Part shown: piece after piece, positions 1 through 8,596 of the stretch | How the letters are laid out: the number at the start of each line of letters is the position of its first letter | Numbering within the stretch: position 1 is the first letter of the stretch | Source of the DNA: Desulfoscipio gibsoniae DSM 7213 | GTDB taxonomy: Bacteria > Bacillota > Desulfotomaculia > Desulfotomaculales > Desulfallaceae | Direction: 5' to 3' | Length of the DNA stretch: 64,000 nt | Assembly: GCF_000233715.2 (NCBI RefSeq) | Contig: NC_021184.1 | Span: 1,334,501-1,398,500 of the forward strand | Translations under genes and position numbers: made by a program | Notes under the pieces: generated by a model | Told to the model about the DNA's origin: nothing | Database searches by the model: none | The model's input: the letters and a program-made list of their open reading frames with translations, nothing else

Positions 1-486
1 GCCAGCTTGGCCCTGGATATTACAGGTGGAGAACTGTTGCCCGCTGGTCTTTTAATTCTTTGGCTGTCGGCCATTGCTTCAGCTTTTGTCGATAATATTC
101 CCTTTGTGGCCACTATGATTCCGCTGATTCATGATATGGGCCGCCTGGGTGGCATCGGCGATTTGAATTTCTTATGGTGGTCCCTGTCCTTAGGTGCCTG
201 CCTAGGGGGTAATGGAACCATTATCGGCGCATCGGCTAATGTGGTGGTCATAGGCATGGCGGAAAAAAGGGGAGCACCAATAAGTTTTATGACGTTTTTT
301 AAGGTGGCCTTTCCCCTGATGCTGTTGTCTATAGTCATTGCCATGCTGTATTTAATCGCCTGGTATATATTGCATACCACTATGGCTATGCTGGCTACCC
401 TGGCTGTTGGCATTATTCTGGCACTGGTGCTGGGCTGGCTGGGTAAAGATAGAGCTTCTGGCGGTGCGCAAAAATCTAACACCTAA
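1..486 (+). CDS. ArsB/NhaD-family ion transporter, C-terminal part (partial)
   Basis: The reading frame is open from base 1, so the gene starts outside the window; only about 160 C-terminal residues are present. It shows the tail of an ion-transporter-superfamily permease: hydrophobic helices, the segment SFVDNIPFVAT-like (here AFVDNIPFVATMIPL) and the glycine-rich LGACLGGNGT loop. It is closely similar along its whole visible length to the complete transporter encoded at 28461-29837 on the other strand, so the two are paralogs. Substrate (Na+/H+, arsenite or organic anion) cannot be read from the sequence. An insertion sequence begins 15 bases after the stop. Confidence 0.85.
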   Translation, partial: ASLALDITGGELLPAGLLILWLSAIASAFVDNIPFVATMIPLIHDMGRLGGIGDLNFLWWSLSLGACLGGNGTIIGASANVVVIGMAEKRGAPISFMTFFKVAFPLMLLSIVIAMLYLIAWYILHTTMAMLATLAVGIILALVLGWLGKDRASGGAQKSNT

Positions 487-500
487 TATAGAAATTAATG

Positions 501-2104
501 ACTCAACTTTCGCAGTTCAAAAATCAGTCTAACCCCTTACAAAATAAGAATTTAGGCCAACTTTTTAAGCAAAACAAACAGAAAACACGCCTTTTTTGGT
601 AAAATGTAGTCACCACAACAACACACCAAGAAAGGATGTTTTCTGTGGCTATAATTTTACCAAAAAATGATAACAATGAACAGGCTAAATCTTATTCTGA
701 TCGGTTTATAAAGCAGGCAAAAATAGGAACCTTTTTGCACCAGGCGAATATCCGAAAAGAATCCGGTCTATCGCCATTGTTCCTTTTCCAATTTATCTTT
801 TCCCTTGTATTTCAAGGGAAAAATCTTTATCGAACATTGGAGTCAGGTCGTATAGATAACGCTCCTTCCAAAGATGCGATATATCGTTTTCTAAACAGGC
901 CTACATTCAATTGGCGGAAATTTCTTGTTACAATCAGCTCATTTCTCATCAAAACAAGACTTTTACCCCTGACATCAGAGGGCCGGGCTCGTGTATTGAT
1001 TTTAGACGACTCTACTTATTCCAGAAACCGTAGTAAATCGGTTGAATTATTGTCCCGGGTTCACGATCATTCAACAAATCGGTATCTGAAAGGGTTTCGG
1101 ATGCTGACCTTGGGTTGGTCTGATGGTGGAACCTTTCTGCCCCTTGCGTTCTCTCTGCTTAGCTCTGATAAAGAGAAAAATCGTTACCAGGGGCTAAATC
1201 AAAGGATTGACAAACGGACAGTTGGATACCGCCGTCGCAAAGAAGCTATTCAAAAATCCACAGAAACTATGTTCTCGCTTCTCGACCAAGTGAACCCTTT
1301 TCAACTTTGTGCGAGTACCCTGCTTTTTGATAGCTGGTTTGCCTTTCCAGTCGTAATCAAGCGGGTGCTGACAGAATACCATTTTGCATGTTGTTTGTAT
1401 GCTCAAGAATATGCACCGCGTTTATTACACCTATAATGGAAGCGAATATACATTGGGTCAACTTTACAAAGTTCTTCGCAAAAAACGCGGGCGGGCCAAG
1501 ATTCTATCATCCGTCGTTGTCGGGCTTGGTAAGGCCCAAAACGGAAATGACGTTCTGGTAAAAATCATCTTCGTTCGAGACCGTAACCGCTCAAAAAAAT
1601 GGTTGGCAATCTTAACAACAAACCTTGAGCTATCTGATGAAGAAGTTATCCGTATTTATGGCAAACGCTGGGAAATCGAGTGTTTCTTCAAAGTCACAAA
1701 GTCCCATTTGCATTTGGCAAAGGAATTCCAGTGCCGTAGTTATGATGCGCTTACTGCTCATACCACCATTGTCTTTGTGCGATATATCATGCTGGCTTTA
1801 AGTGCCAGAGAGGAGAAAGACCCCAAGACCCTTGGCGAGCTCTTTTATCTGTGTTGCGATGAAATTGAGGATATTCGCTTTACCGAAGCTGTTCTTTTAA
1901 TCATAGATCTTTTCGCCTCATCATTTAGCAAGGAATTTCTTCTTTCTGAAGAACAAATTCAACATTTTTTGGATACGTTTTTCGAGCAATTACCTGCCTT
2001 TCTGAAAAGTTCGCTTCAGAAAAGAGCAGTTGCTTGATATTAATAATTCCAAAACGCTTGCATATTAAGAGCTTGAGCTTATTTTTAAGGTGCGAAAGTT
2101 GAGT
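501..2104 (+). mobile_element. IS4-like insertion sequence with perfect 14-bp inverted repeats and 5-bp target duplication
   Basis: A 1604-bp element. The left end (501-514, ACTCAACTTTCGCA) and the right end (2091-2104, TGCGAAAGTTGAGT) are perfect inverted repeats. TAATG lies directly outside both ends (496-500 and 2105-2109) and reads as the target-site duplication. Inside is one DDE transposase gene of the IS4 superfamily, broken by a frameshift. The 5-bp duplication is shorter than usual for classical IS4 subgroups, so the subgroup is left open. It landed just past the end of the upstream transporter gene. Confidence 0.9.
636..2037 (+). pseudogene. IS4-superfamily DDE transposase, frameshifted
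   Basis: Two overlapping reading frames (636-1436 and 1384-2037) together make one transposase of about 460 residues. The first half holds the first catalytic Asp (LILDDSTYSRN) and the second Asp (LLFDSWFAFP). The second half holds the Y-x2-R-x3-E-x6-K signature (YGKRWEIECFFKVTK) with the catalytic Glu. The reading frame must move by +1 between about 1384 and 1436; an extra base near 1386 would explain it. No obvious slippery heptamer is seen there, so a disabling mutation or sequencing error is more likely than programmed frameshifting. ATG at 636 follows an AAGAAAGG-like ribosome site. Confidence 0.85.
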
Positions 2105-2151
2105 TAATGATGTAAAATTTATTCTAAAATGCAGCTTGGTAAACTCTAGAA

Positions 2152-2198
2152 GAGGTATGTTACTTTTAGTAGACGAGGTATGTTTCTTTTAGTATAAT
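2152..2198 (+). promoter_or_regulatory. Promoter of the Mo/W cofactor operon with a 20-bp direct repeat
   Basis: A perfect -10 TATAAT sits at 2193-2198 with TAGACG (2170-2175) as -35, 17 bp apart. Two 20-bp direct repeats (GAGGTATGTTACTTTTAGTA type) lie at 2152-2171 and 2175-2194, 19 of 20 identical and offset by 23 bp, about two helical turns. They cover the -35 and the spacer, the position expected of a repressor operator. The binding protein is unknown; the ModE-like protein two genes downstream is an obvious candidate, by inference only. Confidence 0.65.
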
Positions 2199-2204
2199 GT
2201 AAAC

Positions 2205-2325
2205 AAGCAGGGTTTGTGGGGGATAGCTTTCCTGCACGGACACTGCTTGTTTTGTTAAGAAGCGCAGTAACTTCACCAGGCTGGTGCAGTGCGCTGTGTC
2301 CATTGTAATTCCCCGGCAAACGCAG
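2205..2325 (+). ncRNA. Structured 5' leader, candidate Moco/Tuco-type riboswitch
   Basis: The leader folds into nested helices visible by eye: an outer stem GTTTG (2212-2216) and GGGGGAT (2218-2224) with ATTCCCC (2308-2314) and CAAAC (2317-2321); then GGACA (2238-2242) with TGTCC (2297-2301); then AGCGCA (2261-2266) with TGCGCT (2290-2295); and an apical CACCA/TGGTG hairpin (2274-2286). Size, multi-helix shape and position before moaD/moaA-type genes fit the molybdenum cofactor riboswitch class, known upstream of such operons in Firmicutes. Identity to that consensus was not tested. Confidence 0.55.
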
Positions 2326-2348
2326 GTTTTTAAGGCGAGGTGTTTTTT

Positions 2349-2588
2349 TTGCAAGTGGAAGTACGGGTGTTCAGTGGTTTGGAAAAGTTCTTACCCAACA
2401 AGCGCTTTGGTGAGCCTATGCCGGTGAACTTGCCGGATGGGGCGACAGTTCGGATATTATTAAACAAAATGCACATACCTGAAGAACAGGTGTTCACCGT
2501 TTTGGTGGACGGCAGGCATCAAACACTGGATTATACCGTCAGAGACGGGGAAAGGGTGTCTTTATTTCCGCCGGTGGGAGGTGGTTGA
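2349..2588 (+). CDS. moaD: MoaD/ThiS-family sulfur carrier protein
   Basis: A 79-residue ubiquitin-fold sulfur carrier ending in Gly-Gly (PPVGGG), the tail that is adenylated and thiocarboxylated by a MoeB-type enzyme before sulfur is passed to the pterin dithiolene. A MoeB-like gene closes the same operon at 6425. The TTG at 2349 is chosen as start: it gives the usual MQVEVRVF beginning and is well spaced from the GCGAGGTG ribosome site, whereas the upstream GTG at 2340 overlaps that site. It could alternatively serve tungstopterin synthesis. No MoaE is present in the window. Confidence 0.85.
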   Translation: MQVEVRVFSGLEKFLPNKRFGEPMPVNLPDGATVRILLNKMHIPEEQVFTVLVDGRHQTLDYTVRDGERVSLFPPVGGG

Positions 2589-2589
2589 T

Positions 2590-2958
2590 TTGTCTGCCGG
2601 GCAGGATAACAGTAGTAAAAATAGCTCTTTAGTTTTGGGGTACAAAACATGGTTGGAAAAAGACGATGCCATTTTAGGGGAAGGTTTTTTTCAAATACTT
2701 GAATATATAAGGCAAACCGGGAGTATTGCCGGGGCCGCCTCCGCTATGGGCATGTCCTATCGCACGGCCTGGGGTAAAATTAAAAATGCGGAACGCAAGT
2801 GTAGCATTCCCCTGGTTATCACCAGGGTAGGTGGCGAAACAGGCGGTGGCGCCAAGCTGACCCCGGAAGCAGTTCGTTTGCTGCAAAGTTATTATCATTT
2901 TAAAGAAGAGGTGGACCGGGAGATTAACAAAATCTTTAAACGTTTCTTTAAAGTTTAA
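2590..2958 (+). CDS. ModE-like winged-helix regulator (N-terminal domain only)
   Basis: About 122 residues matching the N-terminal LysR-like DNA-binding domain of ModE: GFFQILEYIRQTGSIAGAASAMGMSYRTAW, then the wing with GGETGGGAKLT. The C-terminal TOBE/molybdate-binding domains of full ModE are missing, so molybdate or tungstate sensing must come from elsewhere or be absent. TTG at 2590 follows GGGAGGTGG; an in-frame GTG at 2581 would overlap moaD. It probably controls Mo/W genes, perhaps through the repeats at 2152-2194 (inference). Such one-domain ModE proteins are common beside molybdenum genes in clostridia. Confidence 0.85.
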   Translation: MSAGQDNSSKNSSLVLGYKTWLEKDDAILGEGFFQILEYIRQTGSIAGAASAMGMSYRTAWGKIKNAERKCSIPLVITRVGGETGGGAKLTPEAVRLLQSYYHFKEEVDREINKIFKRFFKV

Positions 2959-3056
2959 TTTTTTTATATGCGTTATGTTAATTCAAGCATATTGGAATTT
3001 GTTTGAATTCTTATAATGTATCTACCTTATAACGGGAGTTTTCCCCGCCCGTATAT

Positions 3057-3083
3057 CTGCCTGCATTTTCCCTGCGCAGGCAG
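3057..3083 (+). other. Hairpin in the spacer before the tupB-type gene
   Basis: In the 216-base spacer, CTGCCTGC (3057-3064) and GCAGGCAG (3076-3083) form a perfect 8-bp stem with an 11-nt loop, and ACGGG/CCCGT forms a smaller stem just before it. There is no following T run, so it is not a clear terminator. It may be a leader element of the permease gene. A TATAAT at 3012-3017 could mark a separate promoter, but no good -35 was found. Confidence 0.4.
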
Positions 3084-3174
3084 GTCATTGGTTTGTGTTA
3101 TTGTTTTCATATGCAGTAAACGGTGCAATAGATTTTTTTCAGGACAATCTTGCTGAAAGGAACGGTACTTCAGT

Positions 3175-3870
3175 GTGGAAATGGTTTGGGAAGGATTGGC
3201 AAGGGCTGTGCAAATGCTGCTATCCGGTGACCCGGCAGTGCTGCAGATTACTTGGTTTACATTACGGGTTTCCGGCACGGCCACATTAATCAGCTTGTTA
3301 ATTGGGGTGCCGCTGGGGCTTTTATTAGCTTTTAAGGTTTTTCCCGGACGCAGCGTGGCAGTGAGTCTGGTAAATATGGGCATGGGACTGCCCCCGGTGG
3401 TGGTGGGTCTGTGGGTCAGCCTGCTGCTCTGGCGTTCGGGCCCCCTGGGGTTCTTGGACCTTATCTACACTCCTACAGCCATTATAATTGCCCAGGCAGT
3501 TATTGCTTCGCCAATTGTAACGGGCTTTAGCATGGCGGCTATTGGGCAGCTAAACCCCAAAATCAGGCTGCAAATATTGGCCCTGGGGGCTTCTCGCTGG
3601 CAGCTTTACTGGCTGCTGATCAAGGAAGCCCGCCTGGGCTTAATGGCGGCGGTGATTGCCGGTTTTGGCGGGGTGGTCTCCGAGGTGGGCGCGGCCATGA
3701 TGGTGGGTGGCAATATTCTGGGGCAAACCCGTACATTGACCACTGCCACCGTAATGGAAGTTAATAAGGGTAATTTTGATATTGGCATTGCACTAAGTGT
3801 TATACTTTTGTTACTGGCCTATGTGGTTACATTTACTTTAACCATGCTGCAGCAAAGGGGCCGTTATTAG
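3175..3870 (+). CDS. tupB: TupB/ModB-type tungstate or molybdate ABC transporter permease
   Basis: 231 residues, six or so membrane helices, with the ABC permease EAA loop region (ALGASRWQLYWLLIKEARLG). The stretch MGLPPVVVGL and RSGPLG, together with VGGNILGQTR, resembles TupB tungstate permeases more than ModB, so tungstate is the favoured substrate (recalled family pattern, not tested). It would pair with TupA (binding protein) and TupC (ATPase), but neither is in this window, which is unusual because the three are normally adjacent. It lies 15 bases before moaA. ATG at 3175 is used. Confidence 0.8.
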   Translation: MEMVWEGLARAVQMLLSGDPAVLQITWFTLRVSGTATLISLLIGVPLGLLLAFKVFPGRSVAVSLVNMGMGLPPVVVGLWVSLLLWRSGPLGFLDLIYTPTAIIIAQAVIASPIVTGFSMAAIGQLNPKIRLQILALGASRWQLYWLLIKEARLGLMAAVIAGFGGVVSEVGAAMMVGGNILGQTRTLTTATVMEVNKGNFDIGIALSVILLLLAYVVTFTLTMLQQRGRY

Positions 3871-3885
3871 AAAGAAGGTGTAAAA

Positions 3886-4866
3886 ATGCAGGATAGATTC
3901 CAGCGGCAGATCAATTACTTGCGCATTTCGGTGACCGACCGGTGCAACCTGCGCTGCGTTTACTGTATGCCTGCTGAGGGGGTTCAATGCTTACCGCACA
4001 GTGAAATATTAACTTTGGAAGAAATCGTCGACGTTGTTAAGGCGGGAGTGAGGGTTGGTATTAGAAAAGTGCGCCTTACCGGAGGGGAGCCGCTGTTGCG
4101 CCGCGGTATTTTGGAACTAATAAAAAAGCTGAGTGATATCCCTGAAATAGACGATATTGCATTAACGACCAATGGAATTTTGCTGGGGGATATGGCGAAG
4201 GATTTAAAGGTGGCCGGGTTGAAACGGGTCAATATAAGCCTGGATACTTTACAACCTGCACGTTTTCACCGTATCACCCGGGGCGGGAACCTGAATTTGG
4301 TGCGCCGTGGTATTGATGCTGCTCTGGAAAACGGACTTGAGCCGGTTAAAATAAACACGGTAGCCATCCGGGGTTTTAATGATGATGAGCTGCTGGAACT
4401 GGCCAGGCTTAGCATGGAATTGCCGCTGCACGTCCGGTTTATTGAATTAATGCCCATTGGAACCTCGGATGACTGGTCCCGGGAAAGATTTATTTCCACC
4501 CAGGAAGTCAAGGAATTAATCGGTGGGGCGTTGGGCAATCTGGAAGACGAGAAGGTGATTGCCGGTAGCGGACCGGCCCGTTACAGTCGTTTGCCCGGCG
4601 CCCCGGGTACCATTGGCTTTATTTCGGCGGTGAGCAATCATTTTTGTGCCACTTGCAACCGGCTGCGCCTGACGGCCACCGGTCAGCTGCGGCCCTGTTT
4701 GTTCAGCGGCCGGGAAACCGACCTTAAGCAGGCACTGCGGGCCGATGCCGGGCCCGATGAACTGGCCCGCATTTTCCAAAAGGCTATTTTGGCCAAGCCC
4801 GACGGCCATAACATGGCGGTAGGCTGGCAGAAGGACGATCGCATCATGTCCCAAATCGGAGGTTGA
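3886..4866 (+). CDS. moaA: GTP 3',8-cyclase MoaA
   Basis: Radical SAM enzyme for the first step of molybdopterin synthesis (GTP to 3',8-cyclo-7,8-dihydro-GTP). The N-terminal cluster motif is CNLRCVYC (residues about 24-31), the SAM-binding GGEP lies near residue 66, and the second 4Fe-4S cluster ligands are in the C-terminal segment CATCNRLRL...RPCLF. 326 residues is the normal length. GAAAGAAGG precedes the ATG. The stop overlaps the ribosome site region of moaC, indicating one transcript. Confidence 0.97.
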   Translation: MQDRFQRQINYLRISVTDRCNLRCVYCMPAEGVQCLPHSEILTLEEIVDVVKAGVRVGIRKVRLTGGEPLLRRGILELIKKLSDIPEIDDIALTTNGILLGDMAKDLKVAGLKRVNISLDTLQPARFHRITRGGNLNLVRRGIDAALENGLEPVKINTVAIRGFNDDELLELARLSMELPLHVRFIELMPIGTSDDWSRERFISTQEVKELIGGALGNLEDEKVIAGSGPARYSRLPGAPGTIGFISAVSNHFCATCNRLRLTATGQLRPCLFSGRETDLKQALRADAGPDELARIFQKAILAKPDGHNMAVGWQKDDRIMSQIGG

Positions 4867-4874
4867 TTGTATTA

Positions 4875-5384
4875 ATGAGTGATCATGGATATCAGGGTTT
4901 GAATCATTTCGATGCCGGCGGCGCGGCCCGGATGGTAGATATCAGCGGCAAGGATGATACCGTGCGGGTGGCGGTGGCCCGGGGCGAGGTACTTATGCAG
5001 CCCGGTACGCTGGAACTGATTGACCGGGGCGGAGTAGCCAAGGGTGATGTGCTGGGCGTGGCCAGGGTGGCCGGCATTATGGCGGCCAAAGAAACCGGAC
5101 GGCTTATTCCTATGGCCCATCCCATTACCTTGACCGGAGTTAATGTGGATTTTCGCCTGCAGCGGCCCGGCCGGGTGCAGATCCAGGCACGGGTTCGTAC
5201 AACAGGCAAAACCGGAGTGGAGATGGAGGCGCTTACGGCGGTTACCGTGGCCGGATTGACCATTTATGATATGTGCAAAGCCGTGGACCGGGAAATGGTG
5301 CTGGGGCAAGTCAGACTGGTACATAAAACCGGTGGTAAAAGCGGCACATTTGAGAGGGAAGGTGAACAGATATGGGATACGTAG
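4875..5384 (+). CDS. moaC: Cyclic pyranopterin monophosphate synthase MoaC
   Basis: 169 residues. MoaC converts the MoaA product to cyclic pyranopterin monophosphate. Family hallmarks are visible: [10 protein letters not shown] near the start, the [15 protein letters not shown] active-site stretch, [12 protein letters not shown] and YDMCKAVD. The ATG at 4875 is used: GGAGG at 4859-4863 lies about 12 bases upstream, while a TTG at 4863 would overlap the ribosome site. The 3' end overlaps the MOSC gene by 13 bases, suggesting translational coupling. Confidence 0.96.
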   Translation: MSDHGYQGLNHFDAGGAARMVDISGKDDTVRVAVARGEVLMQPGTLELIDRGGVAKGDVLGVARVAGIMAAKETGRLIPMAHPITLTGVNVDFRLQRPGRVQIQARVRTTGKTGVEMEALTAVTVAGLTIYDMCKAVDREMVLGQVRLVHKTGGKSGTFEREGEQIWDT

Positions 5385-5809
5385 TAGCGGTTTGCACCAG
5401 CCCCAAAAAGGGCATGCGCAAAAAGAACGTCGGCACCGGCCGGCTGGTGGCTGAGCACGGGATTGAAGGGGACGCCCATGCCGGTCCGTGGCACCGCCAG
5501 GTTAGCTTATTAGCACTGGAAAGCGTGCAAAAAATGCGTGATGTCGGGCTGGATGTCAATCCCGGCGATTTTGCTGAGAATATTACCACAGTGGGCCTGG
5601 ATCTGGTTGCCCTACCCATTGGCACAAAAATAGTCATTGGTGGCGAAGCGCTGGGTGAAGTTACCCAGATCGGCAAGGAATGTCATACCCGCTGTGCCAT
5701 ATACCAGCAAGCCGGGGACTGTGTCATGCCCAAAGAGGGCATATTTATCAAAGTGCTAAACGGAGGTACTGTAAGGGTGGGCGATGAGGTGAGGGTCATT
5801 GGTGAATAA
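5372..5809 (+). CDS. MOSC domain protein
   Basis: 145 residues forming a stand-alone MOSC domain, the fold found at the C terminus of molybdenum cofactor sulfurases and in YiiM-type proteins. The conserved Cys region is present ([17 protein letters not shown]), including the invariant Cys expected to carry or bind sulfur. In anaerobes such small MOSC proteins are usually encoded between moaC and mobB/mogA and are presumed to act in late cofactor handling; the exact reaction is not established. Overlaps moaC and touches mobB. Confidence 0.9.
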   Translation: MGYVVAVCTSPKKGMRKKNVGTGRLVAEHGIEGDAHAGPWHRQVSLLALESVQKMRDVGLDVNPGDFAENITTVGLDLVALPIGTKIVIGGEALGEVTQIGKECHTRCAIYQQAGDCVMPKEGIFIKVLNGGTVRVGDEVRVIGE

Positions 5810-6317
5810 CAGCACTTTGCCGGTAATCTCCATTGTGGGTTGGGCCAATACGGGCAAAACCACTTTTCTGGAAAATCTGGTGGCCGAACTGCGGAGCCGG
5901 GGAGTGCGGGTGGGTGTAATCAAGCACCACCGGGGACCCTTTGAGCTGGACAAGCCGGGCAAAGACACCTGGCGATTAGCCCGGGCCGGGGCTGTTTGTA
6001 CCGCCATTGCCGGTCCCGGCAAGGTCGGCCTGGTCATAGAAATGGAGGGCGACCCCGACCCCGGTGCCATTGCTGCGCTAATGTCTGGCGTTGACCTGGT
6101 TTTTACTGAAGGATACAAAAAGGGGCCGTATCCCCAGCTGGAGGTGCGCCGGGCCGGGTACGGTGAGGAACGGCCGGCGGCCCGGGCCGGGCAGTTGGTG
6201 GCGGTGGTGGGGGAACGTTCCCCCGGTATGGAAAATGTGCCGTGTTTTGATGTAGGGGATATTGATGCCGTGGCGAATTTTATAATAGAGAGGTTTTTAG
6301 ATAAGGTATTGGATTAA
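5802..6317 (+). CDS. mobB: Molybdopterin-guanine dinucleotide biosynthesis protein MobB
   Basis: 171 residues, P-loop NTPase of the MobB family with Walker A GWANTGKTT at about residue 13, VIKHHRGPF and the FTEGYKKG segment. MobB binds GTP and assists attachment of GMP to molybdopterin, giving the dinucleotide cofactor used by formate dehydrogenases and related enzymes. MobA is not in the window. GTG at 5802 is preferred over TTG at 5799 because GAGGTGAGGG lies at suitable spacing. It overlaps the MOSC stop region by a few bases. Confidence 0.93.
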   Translation: MNNSTLPVISIVGWANTGKTTFLENLVAELRSRGVRVGVIKHHRGPFELDKPGKDTWRLARAGAVCTAIAGPGKVGLVIEMEGDPDPGAIAALMSGVDLVFTEGYKKGPYPQLEVRRAGYGEERPAARAGQLVAVVGERSPGMENVPCFDVGDIDAVANFIIERFLDKVLD

Positions 6318-6424
6318 ATCATTGCATATGAAGACTTTGTTTGTACGATATTAATACATTGTATAATTCATGGGTATTATAATTTTTTATGAAGTATAAA
6401 TCTATGCGAGTTGGTGAGTTGCTT

Positions 6425-7174
6425 ATGAGTGAACTAACTGGCGAACAGCTGGCACGATACAAGAGAAATATTTTGCTGGACGGGGTGGGTACGGCTGGTC
6501 AGTTTAAGTTACTGCAGTCCAGGGTTTTAGTCGTTGGTGCCGGCGGTTTGGGTTCTCCGGCGGGGTATTACCTGGCAGCGGCGGGTATTGGGCATATTGG
6601 CCTGGTTGATGGCGACCGGGTGGATTTGTCCAACCTGCAAAGGCAGATTATCCACACCACAGCTGACCTGGGGCGGTCCAAAATCGACTCGGCCCGGGAA
6701 AAAATCACCGCTCTTAATCCGGATGTGCAGGTAAACGGTTACGGGGAGTGGTTGGACGAGCAAAATTTTAGAGAGTTGATTTCGCGTTATGACCTGGTGG
6801 TAGACGGTACTGATAATTTTGCGGCGCGTTTACTGATTAACAGGGCCTGTGTAGAAGAGCAAAAGCCCTATATTTTTGGCGGGGTGCTCGGTTATTCCGG
6901 CCAGGCCATGACTATACTGCCCGGTCAGGGGCCGTGCCTGGCTTGCATATTTAGGGATGTGCCCCCTGATGATGCTCCGTCAAGCGACAAGCTGGGTGTT
7001 TTGGGGGCGGTGCCCGGTATAATAGGCGCGGTGGAAGCAGCTGAGGCTGTCAAGGTGCTATTGGGTATTGGGGAACCGTTGCTGGGGCGTCTTTTTACCT
7101 TTGACGCCCTGTCCATGCAGTTTTATACTGTTGAAATCAGCCGTGACCCGGCTTGTCCCGTTTGCGGTACCTGA
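6425..7174 (+). CDS. moeB: MoeB/ThiF-family adenylyltransferase
   Basis: 249 residues of the E1-like family that adenylates the C-terminal glycine of MoaD/ThiS. Visible: the ATP-binding GAGGLGSPAGYYLAAAG loop, DLSNLQRQI, VDGTDNF, and the zinc ligands CLAC and CPVC at the end. The partner is very likely the MoaD at 2349. ATG at 6425 gives the normal MSELTGEQLARYKRN beginning; an upstream ATG at 6389 would add 12 atypical residues. A 107-base AT-rich spacer with TATAAT at 6362-6367 separates it from mobB, so it may also have its own promoter. HesA or ThiF are alternative names. Confidence 0.92.
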   Translation: MSELTGEQLARYKRNILLDGVGTAGQFKLLQSRVLVVGAGGLGSPAGYYLAAAGIGHIGLVDGDRVDLSNLQRQIIHTTADLGRSKIDSAREKITALNPDVQVNGYGEWLDEQNFRELISRYDLVVDGTDNFAARLLINRACVEEQKPYIFGGVLGYSGQAMTILPGQGPCLACIFRDVPPDDAPSSDKLGVLGAVPGIIGAVEAAEAVKVLLGIGEPLLGRLFTFDALSMQFYTVEISRDPACPVCGT

Positions 7175-7268
7175 TTAATAGCAGCGAGATAATTTGCGGT
7201 CACGTTTTGGTGATTTTGCTAAGTTCAAATGACTCATGTTTAAATTGTTTTCGGCGGTGTTTTATTTT

Positions 7269-8282
7269 ATGAAATACTTCATTGATTTTCTAACCGAACT
7301 AAAAAAAGGCACTATAGCCCCGGTTTATTTACTTTACGGCCCGGAAAGCTATTTGCGGGAGCAGGCTATTGAGCGTCTTAAAGAGTACGTTTTGCCTCCT
7401 GGCGGGGAGCAATTAAACTTTGAGGTGCTGGACGGTTCCGTAATGTCGGGGCAGGAAATCGCTACTGCCGCCGCCTCCACCTCATTTATACCGGGGCGAC
7501 GTCTGGTGCTTGTACGCAGTCCGCAAATATTCCAGGCTAATTCAGGAAAAAACGAACGAGAAATCAAGCATGTGTTGGATTATTTAGCAGCCCCCTGTCC
7601 GGGTACTTGCCTGGTATTTGAGACGGCCCAAAACGTGGATCGGCGTAAAAAAATATATAAAGAAATGGCCCGGGCGGGACGGGCTATCGAGTTCACCTTG
7701 TTAAAGCCGGCCGATCTTACCAAATGGTTGGCCAAGCGGGCTCGGGAAGAAGGCTGTGCCATTAACCGGGAGGCCGCGACGGAATTATTGGCCCGGTGCG
7801 GGCGTGATATGTATACCCTTTATCACGAAATGCAGAAACTGACGTGCTATAAGGGACCGGGTAAAACCATTGGTTTGGGGACAGTGCGGCAGTTGGTAGC
7901 CCCACGGGTGGAGGAAAGCATATTCGAAGTGGTTGATGCCATAGGGGAAAAGAATTGCGTGCGGGCACTGTCCGGGATCCGTAATTTACTGTTGCAAAAA
8001 CAGCAGCCCCAACAGATCATCGGTATGGTGGCCAGACAGTTTAGATTGATATTACAGGTGCAGGGATTGGCCGGGGCGGGCCAATCACGGGAGCAGATCA
8101 TAGCCGTCCTTAAATTGCACCCTTTTGTATATACAAAAATTTATGGGCAACGTAGAAATTTTTCGGTGGCGCAGCTGGTGATGGCCTTAAATAATCTTGC
8201 TGAGCTGGATCATTATATAAAAACCGGCCGGGCCGATTTTTACCCTGCTATGGAGACTTTTATCTTAAAAATATGTGCTTGA
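7269..8282 (+). CDS. holA: DNA polymerase III delta subunit
   Basis: 337 residues. HolA opens the beta clamp within the clamp loader. The sequence begins PVYLLYGPESYLREQAIERL, the degenerate P-loop region typical of delta, and ends with the helical region ELDHYIKTGRADFYPAMETFILKIC characteristic of bacterial HolA. ATG at 7269 (MKYFIDFLTEL) is preferred over 7236 because the upstream residues are atypical. In many Firmicutes holA lies next to rpsT, as here, convergent with it. Confidence 0.93.
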   Translation: MKYFIDFLTELKKGTIAPVYLLYGPESYLREQAIERLKEYVLPPGGEQLNFEVLDGSVMSGQEIATAAASTSFIPGRRLVLVRSPQIFQANSGKNEREIKHVLDYLAAPCPGTCLVFETAQNVDRRKKIYKEMARAGRAIEFTLLKPADLTKWLAKRAREEGCAINREAATELLARCGRDMYTLYHEMQKLTCYKGPGKTIGLGTVRQLVAPRVEESIFEVVDAIGEKNCVRALSGIRNLLLQKQQPQQIIGMVARQFRLILQVQGLAGAGQSREQIIAVLKLHPFVYTKIYGQRRNFSVAQLVMALNNLAELDHYIKTGRADFYPAMETFILKICA

Positions 8283-8292
8283 AAATAAATTA

Positions 8293-8328
8293 ACCACCCA
8301 TGTTTGCGTAACTGGGTGGTAGTTTTTT
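8293..8328 (+). terminator. Bidirectional rho-independent terminator between holA and rpsT
   Basis: ACCACCCA (8293-8300) pairs perfectly with TGGGTGGT (8313-8320), loop of 12 nt, followed on the + strand by AGTTTTTT. On the minus strand the hairpin is followed by a TTAATTTATTTT tract, so it can serve both convergent genes. Confidence 0.85.
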
Positions 8329-8596
8329 AACCGGCTATATTCTTATTAAAGAATTTGGTCAGGCGGGATTTTTGACGGGCCGCTGTATTTTTATGTAGTA
8401 CGCCCTTGGTAACCGCCTTATCTATGGTAACAAGTGCCCGACGTAATTTCACTTGAGCGTCTTCTTTGTTGTCAACGGTCATTGCTTCATGGAAGCGACG
8501 GACAGCTGTGCGAACTGTAGATTTAATGCGCCGGTTGCGCTCGGTGCGTTTTTTGATAATCAGCACCCGTTTGGCAGCAGATTTAATATTAGGCAT
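8327..8596 (-). CDS. rpsT: 30S ribosomal protein S20
   Basis: 89 residues, very basic, starting MPNIKSAAKRV, the standard S20 beginning. S20 binds 16S rRNA early in small-subunit assembly. The open frame continues 11 codons upstream, but the ATG at 8596 has GGGAGGTG at the right distance and gives the family length. It is convergent with holA. Confidence 0.97.
   Translation of the reverse strand: MPNIKSAAKRVLIIKKRTERNRRIKSTVRTAVRRFHEAMTVDNKEDAQVKLRRALVTIDKAVTKGVLHKNTAARQKSRLTKFFNKNIAG

Noticed and set aside
129-482. Minus-strand frame inside the partial transporter
   Set aside because: Shadow of the + strand gene; composition and lack of a ribosome site argue against coding. Many similar antisense frames, for example within dnaK, prmA and ppdK, were dropped for the same reason.
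1384-1436. Programmed frameshift in the transposase
   Set aside because: No slippery A6/A7-type heptamer or downstream structure was seen, and the shift is +1; a mutation is the simpler reading.
3095-3289. 64-codon frame before the tupB-type gene
   Set aside because: It overlaps the start of the permease in another frame, has no ribosome site and no recognisable sequence.
3175-3870. Calling the permease ModB (molybdate)
   Set aside because: Several segments (MGLPPVVVGL, RSGPLG, VGGNILG) fit TupB better, though the call remains from memory of family patterns.
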